Assembly: GCA_001910725.1 (NCBI GenBank)
Contig: MJGA01000004.1
Coordinates: 1 to 64,000, forward strand
Length of the DNA: 64,000 nucleotides
Source of the DNA: Phanerodontia chrysosporium
Taxonomy: Eukaryota; Basidiomycota; Agaricomycetes; Polyporales; Phanerochaetaceae
Direction: 5' to 3'
This document shows, in pieces, positions 39,758 to 52,120 of this stretch. The notes beneath the pieces are model-generated. The model made no database searches and was not told where the DNA came from. It saw only the letters and a program-made list of their open reading frames with translations. Each line of letters begins with the position of its first letter. Position 1 is the stretch's first letter. The position numbers and the translations under genes were made by a program.

Positions 39758-42700
39758 CTACTCGATAACCTCGAAGCGGCCCTTCTTGCCGTCGCGGCCG
39801 TCCTCGGGGTCCTCGAGCCCGCGCTTGCCGCTGTCCATGGCCATGCCCATCATCGTCATGCCCATGCCCATGCCGGGGATGCCCATAAAGCTCTCGCCGT
39901 TGACCATGTTCTGCAGGATCATCGTGTACTGCTCGTCCGTGAGGCCCATGCCCGCGAGCGGGTTGATCTTGCCGTCGTCGTCGCCGAGCGAGAAACCATT
40001 GGCGGTCGAGGGGCCGACGACAGTGGCAGCTGATGGGCCTGCGGTGGAGGAAGACGCAAGGGCGTTCGCTTGCACGGCCAAGGCCTGGTCGAAGGAGCTG
40101 TCGGAGAGGGGCGGAATGCCAATCGAGCGCGGGATCTTTTGCATGGTCTGGATGACCTTGAGATGCATGAGGTGACGCTACAACCGGTCTTTAGCAGGTG
40201 TAAGGGCGAAGGTACAAACGAGTGACGCTCACCTCAAGCATCTCCAAAAGACCGTCCTTGGTGAACGGCTTCGGCAGCACATCGTTCATGCCCGACGAGT
40301 AGTACTTGGTGATATCATCGGGCTTCGAGTTGCTCGTCATCGAGATAATCGGTGTCATGTGGTCGAATTGACGAATGAGGGAGGTGGCAGAGACGCCATC
40401 AAGGCGAGGCATGACAATGTCCTGGAAAAGCTCGTGAGCACCGAGCGCACCATGGTGACACCGGAAGAGAAAACGCACCATGAGCACCAAGTCGTACTTC
40501 TCGAGGTTCATCTTGTTCACCGCGACGTCGCCATCGACGGCGACATCGATCGTGCACCCGAACACCTGCAGGAACTTGCTGCTCAGCTTCCGGCTGATCG
40601 CGTCGTCGTCGACGAGCAGCACGCGCGGCGGGACCGCCCAGCCGGGGACGTACGTGCTCCGGCGCACGCGCAGCTTCTGGCTCGTGGTGACGCTCGGGCC
40701 CGGCGGGGGCGTCGGCTCGGGGTCGGGCACGACGACGATCGGCTGTTGGCGCACCGCCTCGCCCTCCTGCTCGGGGTCGCCGCCCATGCCCTGCGGCGTC
40801 GGCATCACGACCGCGCTGTCGAGCGCGGCGACGGCGCTGCTGCTCGCGACGGCGGGCGCAGCGGGGGCCGGCGGGGGCGCGGCGCCGCCCATGGCGAGCG
40901 CGTTCGGGTCGAAGCTCCAGTTCCCGTTCTCGTCCTCGAGGCTGCTCTTCGGCATGAGGTGTCCGACGGTGAAGACCTGCAGGCCCTCGTGGTTGAGCGT
41001 CGCGGGGTTGAGCTGCACGCCGTACCGCTCGTCGGGCGCGCCGCCCTGCGCGAGCATCGCGCCGTAGGGGTCCTGGGCGTCGGTGTAGATGCCGGGGCTT
41101 CCATTCGAGGCACCTGCGGCGCCGAGCGCGTCGATGCTGCCGCCGGGCCCGGGGCCCGCGATGAGCCCGCCTTGCGCGGAGGTCGGCCGCGCGCGGGACA
41201 GTTCCTCGATGCGCGCGAGCGCGTCCTGGCGCGACAGCGGCCGCTCGAGCTCGGGCATGAGGTTTGTCGCGGCGGCGAAGATCTTGCTCATGCTCGGGGC
41301 CTCGCCGGGGCGCGCGCCCGCGGCGTCGGCGGGGCCAGCCTGGTTGAAGGAGAAGCCCGCGGCGCCCGCACGTCTTGAAATTTCGCTCATCTGCGCGAGA
41401 CTGGCGCGCGCGATATCCATGTCGTTGTACGCGCCGCCCATCATGCGCTGTGCCTCGGTGACGGGGAGGAAGGGGTTGCCGTCGGGCAGGCCGGGGGCGG
41501 CAGGCCCTTGACTGGAGCCCGAGTCGCTGCTGCCTGGCCGCGCCCCACGAGATGGCGACGCAGCCGCAGGAGAGGTGGCGGCGGTGCCTGGGAGCGCGGC
41601 CAGCGCGTTCGCGGCGTCTTCCGCCTTGAGCTTGCCTGGAGGGACATCCGATGCCGGAGAGAAAGCATCCGCCAAGGCCCCGGATAGGAGTCGTGCAGAA
41701 CCCGCGTCGGCGACGGGCGAATCGAACAGAGGTCGAGACGGGTCCAGAATTTGTAATGGCGGGCAGATACCCACGTGGAACGGTCCAGAGCGTCGTGGCG
41801 GGCGCGAGGACGAGCGACGCGTCCCAGGAGGCGAGGGCCACGAATATTCCGGACAGCGTCGAGACCGCGCGTGTGCATCATCGCCATCGTGGCGTCGTCG
41901 TGTCGAGGCCGGTTCCAGGTCGTTCAAAGTTCGCGTTTTCGTGCACGGGGAACCCAAGAAAAAAGAAAGAAAGACCATCAATTAGCATTCGTTCCTTCCA
42001 TTCGAGATAGCAGGGGAGCGGGGGGCAGGCAGACAGTCGGGGGGCAGCGAAGAGCGACGAAACGGCGAAGGCGAGGCTATTATTACAGAATAAAATATTT
42101 CTCCCATAGGATGGGATTTGCGCTTCTCTTGCGCTTTCCTCGAAAACAGCGAGAAGGAGGAGAAGAGTGGGAAAATCGTAGTGTCCATCATAATACAAAA
42201 CTCAGAGCAGCGGAGGCGACGGCAGCGCGAGCCCCAAGCCCGAATCGGGCGTCGCGAGCCCGTTCGCACCGCGCACCGCGCCCAGCGCCATCTTCTCGTC
42301 TGCCGCCCCGCCGCCGCCGACACCGCCCGCCGTGCTGGGGGCAGAAGTAGAAGGGGCGAACCCACCGTTCTCGACCTGCAAAAAGTACTGGATGAGGTTC
42401 TGCATGAGGCCGTCCTGCTGCGCCATGTTCCGCTGGAAGAGCACCATCTCGTTCAGCACGTTCTGGTAGTTGTTCTCGAGGTTCCGGATGTGGCTCGCCA
42501 TCTCCTCCTGCGCGCGGACGAACTCGTCCTGCATGCGCGAGAGGCGCTCCTCGTGCATGCGCGAGATCTGCGCGACCTGCGTCGTCAGCGACGAGACGGT
42601 GCTGCTCAGCGTCGAGACGGTCGACTGCAGGCCGTTGAGCGTGCTCGTCGTGTTCTGCAGCTGGTTCGTCGTCGTGCTCAGCGAACTCGATGTGTTGCTG

Positions 42701-44293
42701 AGCTGCTGCTGGAGCATCTGCACTTGGTTCTGCGTGTTGAGCAGCGACGAGGAGAGGGCATTGAGGTCGGCGGAGGCGCCTGGCGAGGGCGATGCACGGG
42801 CTGCGCCTGCGCCGGCACCCGACTTGCGAGTGGTCGGAACCTTGCGCTTGATGTTCTCTAGCGCATCCCGGCGATCCGCGTGGAAGTCTGGATGCCGGAA
42901 CGTCCAACTCTGCGCACGAGCATTAGCATCTGCGTGGTTTCGGGGCGCATATAGCGACTTACGTGCTCGCCGAAAGCGTTATCGTCGGTATTCTTGACCT
43001 ACGAGAAGCGTGATTAGCTGAGTTCCAAGGACAGGGACGGGCAAGGGTGGCCATTACGACATCCGGTCCGAGGACTGCTGCCGATCAAGGTATAGAGGCA
43101 CTTGCAGGGCGCACGAGAAAACGGAACGGAAGTGGAGAACCTCTTGCACATGCCGTAAAATCGCGCTTGCGAGAGACCGCATGCGAGTTCCGGCAGGGAA
43201 GGGGGTATCAGAGTCCTGCCAGACGGGCCGATACGAGAACGTGGCAAGCGGAAGCACGCTCGGGGAACCCCTTGGAATCATGGAAAAGCAGTCAGGGGAC
43301 CCAAGACGCCCGATACCGTGGCAGCGGTTTCGGCGCAGGCTGTCCGCGCCAGAAGAGGGGAGACACGATATGGGGAAGAAAGAAGAGGAGGGATACGGCG
43401 AGACGGAAGTAGAGCGCGGAGAGTGAGGGGTAGTACACACCTTGTGGAAATCGTACTTGTTGAGCTGCCGGACGAAGGACGCAAAGTTGCTGTGCTTGAA
43501 CATGCGAGGGAGGATGGACTTTGTGAACTCGTTCATGTCCTTGACGACGAAGCAGTCGCCATGCGGGCCCCACGAGACGACGGGCTGGAATGTCGGGTCC
43601 TCGAGCATTCTGCGCGTGGGGGAAAAGAGAGTGCAGATCGTCAGCGATCGGCGTGGACAGTCGAACAGCGAAGATACACACTTGTACAGCTTCTTCACAA
43701 AGTCGCTCGTGCTCGGCATCCCGTCCTCGCCCTCGTGCTTGACGGCGTCGCGCGCGCTGGTGCTCGCATCGGTGCTGTTCTGCCGCTCGCGCTGGTCCCG
43801 CCGCTCGCGCTCCTGCTGGACCTGGGCATCGCGCTCGCGCTCACGATCTCGTTCGCGTTCTCGCTGATGCTGGTGCTGGTCCCGTTCAGCAGCGCGCTCG
43901 CGCTCGATGCGGTCGTAGGCCTCTTCCTTGAGGCTGCCGCGGCTCTCTACGCGGCGGAGCGGGGGTGTGAGGCCGGTGTAGTCGTCGCGGGAGCTGCTGG
44001 TGCGGTGGCTCCAGCTGATGCTGCGCCGAGGCCCATGGGGCTGCTGAGCGGCGGAGGAAGCTGTGCTGCGGTGCTCAGACTGGGATGGCTGTATGTGGGT
44101 GGCGGGTACCGCGGGGAGAGGGCGACGAGGTCGAGGGGAGGGATGGCTGGGCAATCGAGGACTGCGAGACATTGAGAGGAGGAAGAGTGTTGGTGCGGAA
44201 GTTGGAGGAGGAGCCGAGAGAAGAAGGAGGCGGAAGTGGGTCGTACTGGTTTTGAGGCTGCTGGCGGAGAGACCGGTAGTTGGATTGGTCCAT
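39758..44293 (-). CDS. skn7: Skn7/Prr1-type regulator: HSF DNA-binding domain, coiled coil, receiver
   Basis: Eight exons by my reading: 44293-44247, 44161-43682, 43609-43441, 42998-42963, 42909-42366, 41635-40479, 40421-40233, 40177-39758. They total 3,042 nt (1,013 residues) with all phases consistent. The first exon is the least certain; an ATG at 44172 would also work. HSF-type domain: DFVKKLYK, then across an intron MLEDPTFQPVVSW, HSNFASFVRQLNKYDFHKV, VKNTDDNAFGEH and SWTFRHPDF. A Ser/Thr/Gln-rich coiled coil follows (MLQQQLSN to YFLQVENG), then a linker and the receiver RVLLVDDDAISRKL with phospho-acceptor Asp in DLVLM|DIVMP, conserved Thr/Ser in ISMTSN and Lys in LPKPFTK. Skn7 takes phosphate from the Ypd1 relay and acts in oxidative, osmotic and cell-wall stress. 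The 730-nt intron 42365-41636 is unusual: 357 nt before its acceptor contain no AG. Confidence 0.85.
41636..42365 (-). other. 730-nt skn7 intron with a long AG-exclusion zone
   Basis: Donor GTGGGT at 42365, branch motif GCTAAT at 41986-41981, acceptor TCCAG ending at 41636. No AG occurs on the minus strand between 41994 and 41638. Phase 1 on both sides joins the coiled coil to the receiver exon in frame as ...VENG-KLK.... Confidence 0.7.
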
Positions 44294-46434
44294 GGGAGTC
44301 GGTGATGCGCCCAGAGTCGACGACTTGAGCGGCGGTCTGGAATCGGAGGGTCTTTGGGGGTGGAGTCGTGGAGAGGCAGTCCAGGAGCAAGAGATTTTAT
44401 CGTGGCCTCGCTTTTGATGGACCTCTAATACAAATTCGTCCCCGTCGCTGAACTCAATCCGGATGTCCTTCCGACCTCTCGCGCTCGGCCCTCCATTTTC
44501 GCCCCTCGTCGTTGTTTCCAACGCGAGACTCTTATAGCAACCACACCGTGCAGTGCTGCGACCGCCGTTGGGCAGCAAAAGATGGCAGATGTTTACACTC
44601 GGCTCCACTACGCTACGAAGGATGATCCCGGGATGTTCAGGACCGTCGCGGTTCCTGTTCTCTCCCTTATAAGGATCCGCACACCGACAGGCTCAAACAA
44701 CTTGGTCTGGATCCCGCCCTGGGCCTCCCCCAGACGCCACCACGCTATGCCTCGACGGTCGAGAGAGGTCGAGACCGAAGCAAGTGCTGGCTTGTCGCGC
44801 AAAATATCCCTTTCGCGAAACGCCTTTTCTGGTGTTGTCGAGCCGCATTTCCGACAACACCCGAGAACGGGTTATCTGGCGTCGAGCGCCGCGCAGCTTC
44901 ACACTCCCCGCGCAGCTGCCCACTCGTCGTCCACCTCTCGCACCCGTCTCTGGCGTCGTACACACCTCCTATATCGTCCCGGACGCGCTCCCGACTCTAC
45001 AAATCCCTGCGGCTCGCGACAGGAGACACGTACACGGCCGCCGTGGACGGAGCGATCCAGACTGCACCTGAATTTGTAGTGGCCTCCGGTACGCCCGCTC
45101 GGCCCTCCCACGCAGTCCGCGCTGTGATTTCCGCGCGGTCGAGCTGGGAGCTGCGGTAGCCTCTTCTGTCGAATGACAGGGCCTGGGCGCACCCCTGGAT
45201 CTCCTCTCCGACGCTCTCGTGCGCGGTCTCCTGTTTCGTGCGTTTGGAGCTAACTAAAGGTGCGGCTATCACTGCTCGCTCCTGCAGAGGAAACGCAACG
45301 TGCGATCTTTGCCGGTGCGTGTGGAGCTGGACGCAGCGCGCTCGCCCACGCCGACGACGGCACACCTGTCAGGTGTGTTCGCTGCGACGCTTCTGCACCT
45401 CCTGAGGCCACCAGCAGGTGGCCAGCCTGTTTCGCCCTGTCAGCACGAACGCACGCTAGGCAGGTGCGTCTACACACCTCGCATGCACAAGCACCAGCTC
45501 ACCTCACACTAGCTTCCGGCTGCGACCGACGGCGGAGAGCAAAGTTCAAGGCGGGGACGGCGACACGCGACATCCCTCGCGCTGCGCCTCGTTTACATAC
45601 GCACGCGCAGGCGCCCCCGACGCCCCCTCTGTTGCGCTCTCGCCCGCGCGGCGCAGCAGTGTACCTGGGACAGGCCGGGGCTCGCGTGCCTGCGGCGCCG
45701 CCCGATCAGGACCGCTCGCTCGCCTTCGTGGCGCAAGGAGCGTCGCGTGCCTGCACGCACGGGCCCGCCTTTGCCCAGCGCGGCGCGGCCGCTCTCGGTC
45801 CCGCGTGATCCGTCCGCATGGGGGCACGCCGACGTCGCGGCTGACGTCCGTGCTTGCGTCGTCGCCAGCGCCATCCGGGCGAGATCTGCCTCCTGCGAAG
45901 CGGGCCACGTCGATCAGGGCGCGCGTTTGGCAGCCCGTGCACAAGCTTCCGTGGCCCGCAAACTTGGCAGGGATTTGCGCGAGCCTTCGTGGCCCGCCAG
46001 GGTGCCGTCATGCCCTTCGTCATCGCCCTGGCCCCGACGCGCGGTGTCCTGGGTCCGTTCCCGCCTGGACCCGAGACACCGCATCCGCAGCGTCGCGGGC
46101 TCTTGCAGGGCCGATATTCAACAGAACATCTTGGAACAAGCTTGAGTTTATAACGACGTTGCATAGTTAGGAATTCCATCATGTACGATACATCGTATGT
46201 ACGCTCGCCTACAGAGAATGGCCATTCCCATCTTTGCTTCGACAATCCGAGGGTAATGGCATGGTGCGGCATTGTGCGCGACTGTTTGTCCGCAACGGAT
46301 GCTCTCATATTATGCTGTCCTGGTCCCAATGTTTGAACAACTCGTGTGCCTGACGTATCATGTGTGATTTTCATATGCGGAGGGTTGGAAAATGAATTTA
46401 AGATTATATATATGTTTTCCACGGCTCCCTCAAC
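44294..46434. other. no gene seen between skn7 and tRNA-Thr
   Basis: The first few hundred nt are the skn7 promoter and 5' UTR. The 45.2-46.1 kb part is very GC-rich and has long frames on both strands in several phases, none with a motif. Confidence 0.4.
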
Positions 46435-46507
46435 TCCCGTTTAGCTCAGTTGGTAGAGCGCGTCACTAGTAATGACGAGGTCAGTCGTTCGAGTCGGCTA
46501 ATGGGAA
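46435..46507 (+). tRNA. tRNA-Thr (AGT)
   Basis: Full cloverleaf: acceptor TCCCGTT with AATGGGA, D arm AGCTCAGTTGGTAGAGC, anticodon stem CGTCA/TGACG with loop CTAGTAA (anticodon AGT), T arm AGTCG-TTCGAGT-CGGCT. Intronless. Confidence 0.9.
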
Positions 46508-46527
46508 GTATCAAGTTTATGCGTGTC

Positions 46528-46538
46528 TTTTTATTTTT
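46528..46538 (+). terminator. Pol III terminator of tRNA-Thr
   Basis: TTTTTATTTTT, 20 nt beyond the tRNA. Confidence 0.7.
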
Positions 46539-48719
46539 CTCCTTTTCGCGTTACCGGAAGAGTTGCTCTTCCAAGTCCCAATTTCGAAAGATCCAGCCTT
46601 GGGTGGCTCTGGATGCTCACTTGCCTCGTATAGATCTTCTAATGGCTTAAAACTCTGTAGCAGCACCTCATGATGGGGTCGTCATGTCATCCTCACATTC
46701 TTGCCGAAGCTTTGAATCCACAAGTCTGCGAAACCAACTAGGTTGCTTGTGGGTAACGCAGACTGCAACACCAATCTCCAGCAAACGGCACGCTCATAGA
46801 GCCACAAGAGGGTACAGCAGACTTCAAGCCCTCGACATCACATTCCTGAGAATGGACGCTCTTGAGGCCTAAGCGTGTCTGATGCTACGTGTCTGATGCT
46901 ACGACTGGTCACGCGGGGGAACTCAAGAGCCTTGACACAGTAAACCGGGTCGGTCTCATTGATGACAGACGGAGCGAACTAGGGATACAAAGCGTTGGAG
47001 CACAAGCAGTAGAATCGCTACATGAGGACCTGGGCTAGCGCAGCTAGCCGTCATGACCGGTACCGTTGATGCACGAATCCGAACGTCTAGCGCGAGGACT
47101 CCCATCTTGGCAGAGGCGGAGAGCATGAGACCAACTCCATCTACGAGAAAAACCGGAGACTGTACCTCAATGCGCCTGCACTTTCGGCCACGTCCCTGCG
47201 CGGCTGGCCTGTGCACGTGCGATGGGCTTCGCGAGCACCGGTGGGTTGAATGCGCCGTCCCAGGACGCGCCAGAGCCTGCGGCGGCGCGTACGAGGGCCA
47301 TGCATGCCCGCACGGCAGCCCTGAAGGCATGCCCGGTCTCAGACTCGCGCAGCAGCGCGTCCGGGCTGGTGTGGCGGCGGGCGACCTGGCGGGCGACGCG
47401 CTTCGCATGGCAAGGGGCGACCATCGTGGATGACGGGGGCAGGGCTGGAGGGTCTCAGTCGTTCAGCAGCTGCGTGGGCGTGAGTGGCAGTGTGTGGGGG
47501 AGAAGGCGAACGGTCAGCTGTGCCGTGCGCGGTATCAGTGTCCTGAGCACCAGATATCCAGGAGGACACTCACAGAAAGAAGGGCTGGACAAGGACAGGC
47601 GGGGGGCTCCACTGTCAGAGCGTAGGGTCTTCCTGTACAAAGTGCTCAGAGCATCCTTTATTTACCTTCGGACTGCGCCGCCTCACGGTGCGAAGGTTGA
47701 GCGGAGTGGCTTGTCGGCGTCAGGGCTCGCGCGCCAGCTAGGGTCCTACGCAATAAGGGCCGTGGATCGGGCACGCACCGTTCGGGTGCTGCACGGATGC
47801 GACAACGTGGGCTTCTGTGAGCAGCCACTCGACTGCGCCTTCCCCGGCGAGTACGGGATTCCATCAGAGTGGCGGAACGTCCGTGCCTTGGCGAGATGAC
47901 ATGCGAAAGAAGACTTGCAAGGTTTGTTTCATAAAGTGCTTACCCGCTGTGAGAGTCGGTGCGCCCCGCAGTATTGCGTGGGACTGGAGAGTTCGTAGAA
48001 AGTAGCGCAATCTGTGTCATCGTAAAAGACACAACGCTCGTCAGATATACGAGCCTCCTTCGTACGACGTTGCACGCCTGTTCAAGTCCAATGCCATGTT
48101 GGTGACGAGGGGAAGCAAGCGGTTCTGTCACTCCGCTAGAGACGGAGCTGAGGTACTTAGGATACGGACCCGTGAATGCTCTGCCCAGGAATTTCGCAGA
48201 ATCGCACTGCACGCCCCCTTCGGGAGGCTGATGCCCCTGTTGCAGATAAGCCGTTCTAGGTTCGTTGTTCCCAGCCTGAGCCCGGCGACGGGGAGCGTTT
48301 TACGAGCCTTCCGAGAACCTAAAGTAACTTGGGGAATGGAGAGGGGCAATGCTCTGTCGCCATAACTCGGCATTACTGGCAGGAGAGCGCAGACAGGGTA
48401 CGAAAGCCCGCAGACAGGGTGTAATAAGAGCTCACCAATCCTTGCAAGTATGCAGTCAGTGAACGCTGTCAGAAAGAGTATGATACTCGAACGCTGTCAG
48501 AAAGGGTATGATACTCACTTCTCACTTCCGTGACCGACATGCGTGACTTGGTAACGGGAATCGGCACCCGGTATTAAGTCGCGAACCTAGCTGTCGCTGT
48601 TGTGCCAAACCATATGATAGACGTAATAAAGAAAAAACAAAACAAAACCCCGTCGTATACAGGTGAACTGCGACAGTAGGCCGTTCATGGATTTCGCGGA
48701 CCTGTTCAACCAAAAAGCT
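46539..48719. other. no intact gene; left copy of a diverged duplication
   Basis: No supported gene. 47170-47860 is a diverged copy of 49250-49830. Confidence 0.4.
47170..47860. repeat. diverged duplication, copy 1
   Basis: Shares short blocks in the same order with 49250-49830: GAGCACCAGATATC / GCGCACCAGATATC, TTGAGCGGAGTGGCT / TTGAGCAGAGTGGCT, and CAGCTAGGGTCCT / TAGCTAGGGTCCT. On the minus strand both read AKR...ALLR[ED]SE in one frame, so both may be decayed copies of one gene. Confidence 0.45.
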
Positions 48720-48823
48720 TGCTCCCTGTGAGGATCGAACTCACGACCTTAGGATTACTCACTCGATGTGAGTGATCATACTGCAGTATGAGACCTACGC
48801 TCTACCGACTGAGCCAAGGAAGC
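48720..48823 (-). tRNA. tRNA-Met (CAT), intron-containing, second copy
   Basis: Same mature sequence as 30308-30408, with an intron of about 31 nt that differs in sequence. Here the T run (TTTTT) follows the tRNA after about five bases, without the hairpin seen at the first copy. Confidence 0.9.
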
Positions 48824-50886
48824 TTGAGAGAGCTTACTAACAAAATATAATGACGTACAACCTCCCTATCGTTGCAATGACCAGAGGTGACGATCCTGCC
48901 TCGCAATGTTAGTCTTACCACCGCTTGCTGTGTGCTTTTCATTAATTAACTGGCACTCAAGGCTGGGGCAAGCTCAACACATAACGTTAGAGACAGAGCC
49001 GAGGGTTGTGACAGGTATGAGAACATGAGCTTCGGGCGTTGGGATAATCATGTTTGTCAGTTGAACCAGCACAGCTAGCTGTTGCAAGTGGCTAGCACAT
49101 CGCGAGGCTTGTTACCTGGACACCTGGCCAGCAGGACTATTTGCAATGATGTGCTCAGTGAGTTACAGACGGACAGTGATTGCCTGAAGGCGGAAACCTA
49201 CCTAGTTGTGGGAGATATTATGACGATGGCCACGCGTGGACGCGTGTACACGTGCATTGTGAGACGCAAACACTGGAGCCGTGGACTTGCGCATAGCACA
49301 CGGCTTTCGTGGTGAATTCTCTGCAGGCGCAGTGGCGATGTAGAAGCGCACGAACGCCCACAGGCTCGGAAGGCCACGCTCGGAGTCGCGGAGGAGAGCA
49401 TGGGCCTGGCGCTTGGCATTTACGGGAGAGCACATGATGCGGATGTCGTGAACGGAGAGTGGGTACGTCGTGAAGAACTACGTGGAGGTATAAGTACAGC
49501 GCACCAGATATCGGAGTGCAGACGTACAGATACCCAGAAAGCAACGCAAAAGCCAACAATATGCGCAAAGGGTGAACAGAGAGCACCACCCCGGGTGCGG
49601 AACGGATTTTTCTGCCCGCCTGCAGAGTGTTATATCGTACTTCGGCGACATGCTATGCCACCTCGAGGCGAACGAAAGTTGAGCAGAGTGGCTGCCCGCG
49701 GGCGATCCGGTGTCCAAAATCACACATGCTAGCTAGGGTCCTGGACGATAACGGTCACGGCACCGTACACGCCGTCTGGGCGTTGTGGGCATATGGCGAT
49801 GTGGACCTCGGGGTGTAGCCCGCTAGCCCGATGAAAGGTTCGTGTGCCTTGAGACAACTGCGAGCGGGTGCAGTACTACGTGAAGGTTTTGCGAGGAAGG
49901 TTGTGGGTTCTGTAGGAAGGCCGACTGACGACCGGTTTGACCGGCTCTTGGTCCGCTCAGAGCCTTGTTTCGCGTCCAGCCACTCCATGCTAAGTTACAT
50001 ACGTCTGCGCGACCAATTCCTTGCTGTCCGTGGATGCATATGCAATGCAGGTGACGCACGAGGAAATCATGAGTTCGTTCACTGAGTTTGGGCGTGTCAA
50101 GGAGGGAGCTGTGACGCACGAGAGCACGAACCGTGAGCTTGACCGTGAGCTTGAGTCGCAGGCTGTTCAGGAGACGTTCCGCATCGCCATGCTGCAGACC
50201 CTTTCCAGAATTGCACTAACCCATGAGATAAGGATCTGCAGGAATGCACGGTGCGCGAACACCACGAAGGTCACATCTAGGTGACGGAAAGTGACCGGTT
50301 GTGACGCGGCCATGGCCTACGCTGGCCCTGGCGGCGCGTCACCGTTTGCGTCTCCACCTTTCTACGTCTATCTACTACTCCCACCATATCATACAGACCG
50401 TGTTGATGGCATCAGCGGTACTCGCAACCTGACCTTGACAGGGCTACCTGTGCTTATTACCGTCTTCAAACGCCGTTGAGGCGTCAGAGTACAGAAGTTG
50501 GAAGACAGGGACAGCCCGCTGTAGGACGAGATCGGAGGAGAGGCACTCGGCATAAGAGGCGTATATTAGGTGTGTAGCTATGCCTCTCCTGCCCTTATTT
50601 ACTCATGCTACCTGTAGGTCTTCGATTGTCTGGGCACTCTTCTGCTTTGTGTGCCACAGCGTGTTCCTGCCGATAGGGTTTGGGCACAGGGCTGTGCATG
50701 CACGCCGAGGGTTTGCATTATAGATGTTGCCCCTAAGGCGCACTAGCAGGCCTTCCCTCTATTCCCAGTAGACTCAGTTTGTATGCTGAGAGACGCGAGG
50801 GCGAAGTAAACTGTACGGTACGTTGCCAAAATATATATCACACATTTCTCCCGCCAAAACTATAGCAAAGCATTGCGAGCTACTGA
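48824..50886. other. no intact gene; right copy of a diverged duplication
   Basis: No supported gene. 49250-49830 is the partner of 47170-47860. On the minus strand around 49.5 kb one frame has a hydrophobic stretch (LLAFALLSGYLYV). Confidence 0.4.
49250..49830. repeat. diverged duplication, copy 2
   Basis: Partner of 47170-47860; see there. Confidence 0.45.
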
Positions 50887-51447
50887 CCACTACATCTCTC
50901 TGAACTACAATGCGGCCTGGACATCGAGATCTTTGAACGTTTCCACTGGAATTCTGGTGTCCTCAAATCCTTCGGGCTGGGTCCGCTCGTGCAGAACGTC
51001 CTTGAACGAGGCAGCGCGCGACGTCTCACCAACGTTCTCACCGTGCACTGTTACCTCCACCACCTGTTTGACCAGATGTCTCTGTGGCTGGAGAGCACCG
51101 GCAAGCCAACGAGGTGCGCCGTCTGTTCTGGCTTCCTCAGGCCGTTTTCCACGCTCCTCTCCAAGTACAAGGTTTGCGTCTGCGACGAAGCACTGCTGTG
51201 GTCGTTTCGCATAGAGGCGCGCACCGTCCGCTTCCGCGTGCATGCTGGGGACGAGGGTACGCTCCCGCTGCCCGACACTGCGGCATTCCACGCGGCTTGC
51301 GCACGAGCACTGGGTCTGTCGGGGGCAGCTGATTATATGGACCTGTGTGACGACGAAGCGGAGGATCTGCGGGTCCTCGCGGCGGACGGGTCCTCAGGCG
51401 GGCTCCTCCTAGACAAGCTCAACAACAGTATCGTGCCTTCCCCATAG
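50887..51447 (+). pseudogene. C-terminal part of an HNH-endonuclease-like protein
   Basis: Open from 50887 to the TAG at 51447 without a convincing start. It contains NVLTVHCYLHHLFDQMSLWLE, then YKVC, then LPLPDTAAFHAACARALGLSGAADYMD and a Ser-rich end. This order recalls the C-terminal part of the HNH-nuclease-domain proteins that are numerous in agaricomycete genomes (NVLTL...LH..FD..., then YKV, then LPLPDP...HAACA...LSGAAE). The N-terminal half is absent, so this is likely a gene fragment. The assignment is by recognition, not search. Confidence 0.45.
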
Positions 51448-52120
51448 CGACTCCCTGATTTGATCGCAGCCTGCGGCATACCATTCCAGGGTACGGCTGC
51501 AAATGTCTGTGTCGCACGCATCGTTAGCTGACACCAGTAAGTTGAGGCAGTGGGCAATCTCTGCTTCGCCGAAGCGCATTTGCACCCGTGTTCGTGTCCG
51601 CAGGCTCCCTGGTGGCGCTAGGCAGAAGCTCAAATCTCGACTCGTCGCTTCGTTCGCGTATGGAAAGCCATCTGCCGATGAACATTGTCCGGTCCAAGAA
51701 GCGATATCCGTCCCCCACCTATTGACAATTGAAGAGGCGGTCCACTCTTAGGGAACTACTCCACCCAACCCTCACCGAAGGTAGCCCTGGCGTGGAGACC
51801 CGGCCACGGCTACACAGCTGTAAACAGGACAGCATCGCTCCGTGGAGGCAGAACGAGCTAGCCTCGTTCTCCGGTTGGATAGCATAATGGTTGCAACTGT
51901 GTGCTTGCACGAGGATGTCGCTTTGGGCTTTGAGTTTGTGCTTTTGTGCCCATGAGCTGCTTTGGCTGCACTTTGTTGACGGTCAACGTCCGTCGTTCAC
52001 ACAGAGCTGTGTAAATGCTAAAACAACCACCGATTCTCGTCAGCTATCTTACATGTTCGCTTCGCACACGCTACTAGTCTATCGATCCTCTTTCCCGTTC
52101 TGCGCTCAAAGGGGCCTCGT
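51448..52120. other. no gene seen
   Basis: Short overlapping frames only; the right end should be the 3' UTR of the oxidoreductase gene. Confidence 0.4.

Noticed and set aside
40191..41978. The receiver domain read as a separate gene starting at the ATG at 41978
   Set aside because: The first 110 residues would be read from a stretch with no AG dinucleotide and look non-coding. An in-phase junction 42366|41635 joins the coiled coil to the receiver, as in Skn7 proteins.
45250..46170. Frames of 120-240 codons on both strands next to tRNA-Thr
   Set aside because: Same reason: GC-rich sequence open in many phases and repetitive in composition, with no recognisable domain.
47222..47899. A 225-codon plus-strand frame
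   Set aside because: It overlaps the diverged duplication and the other copy is not open in the same frame.
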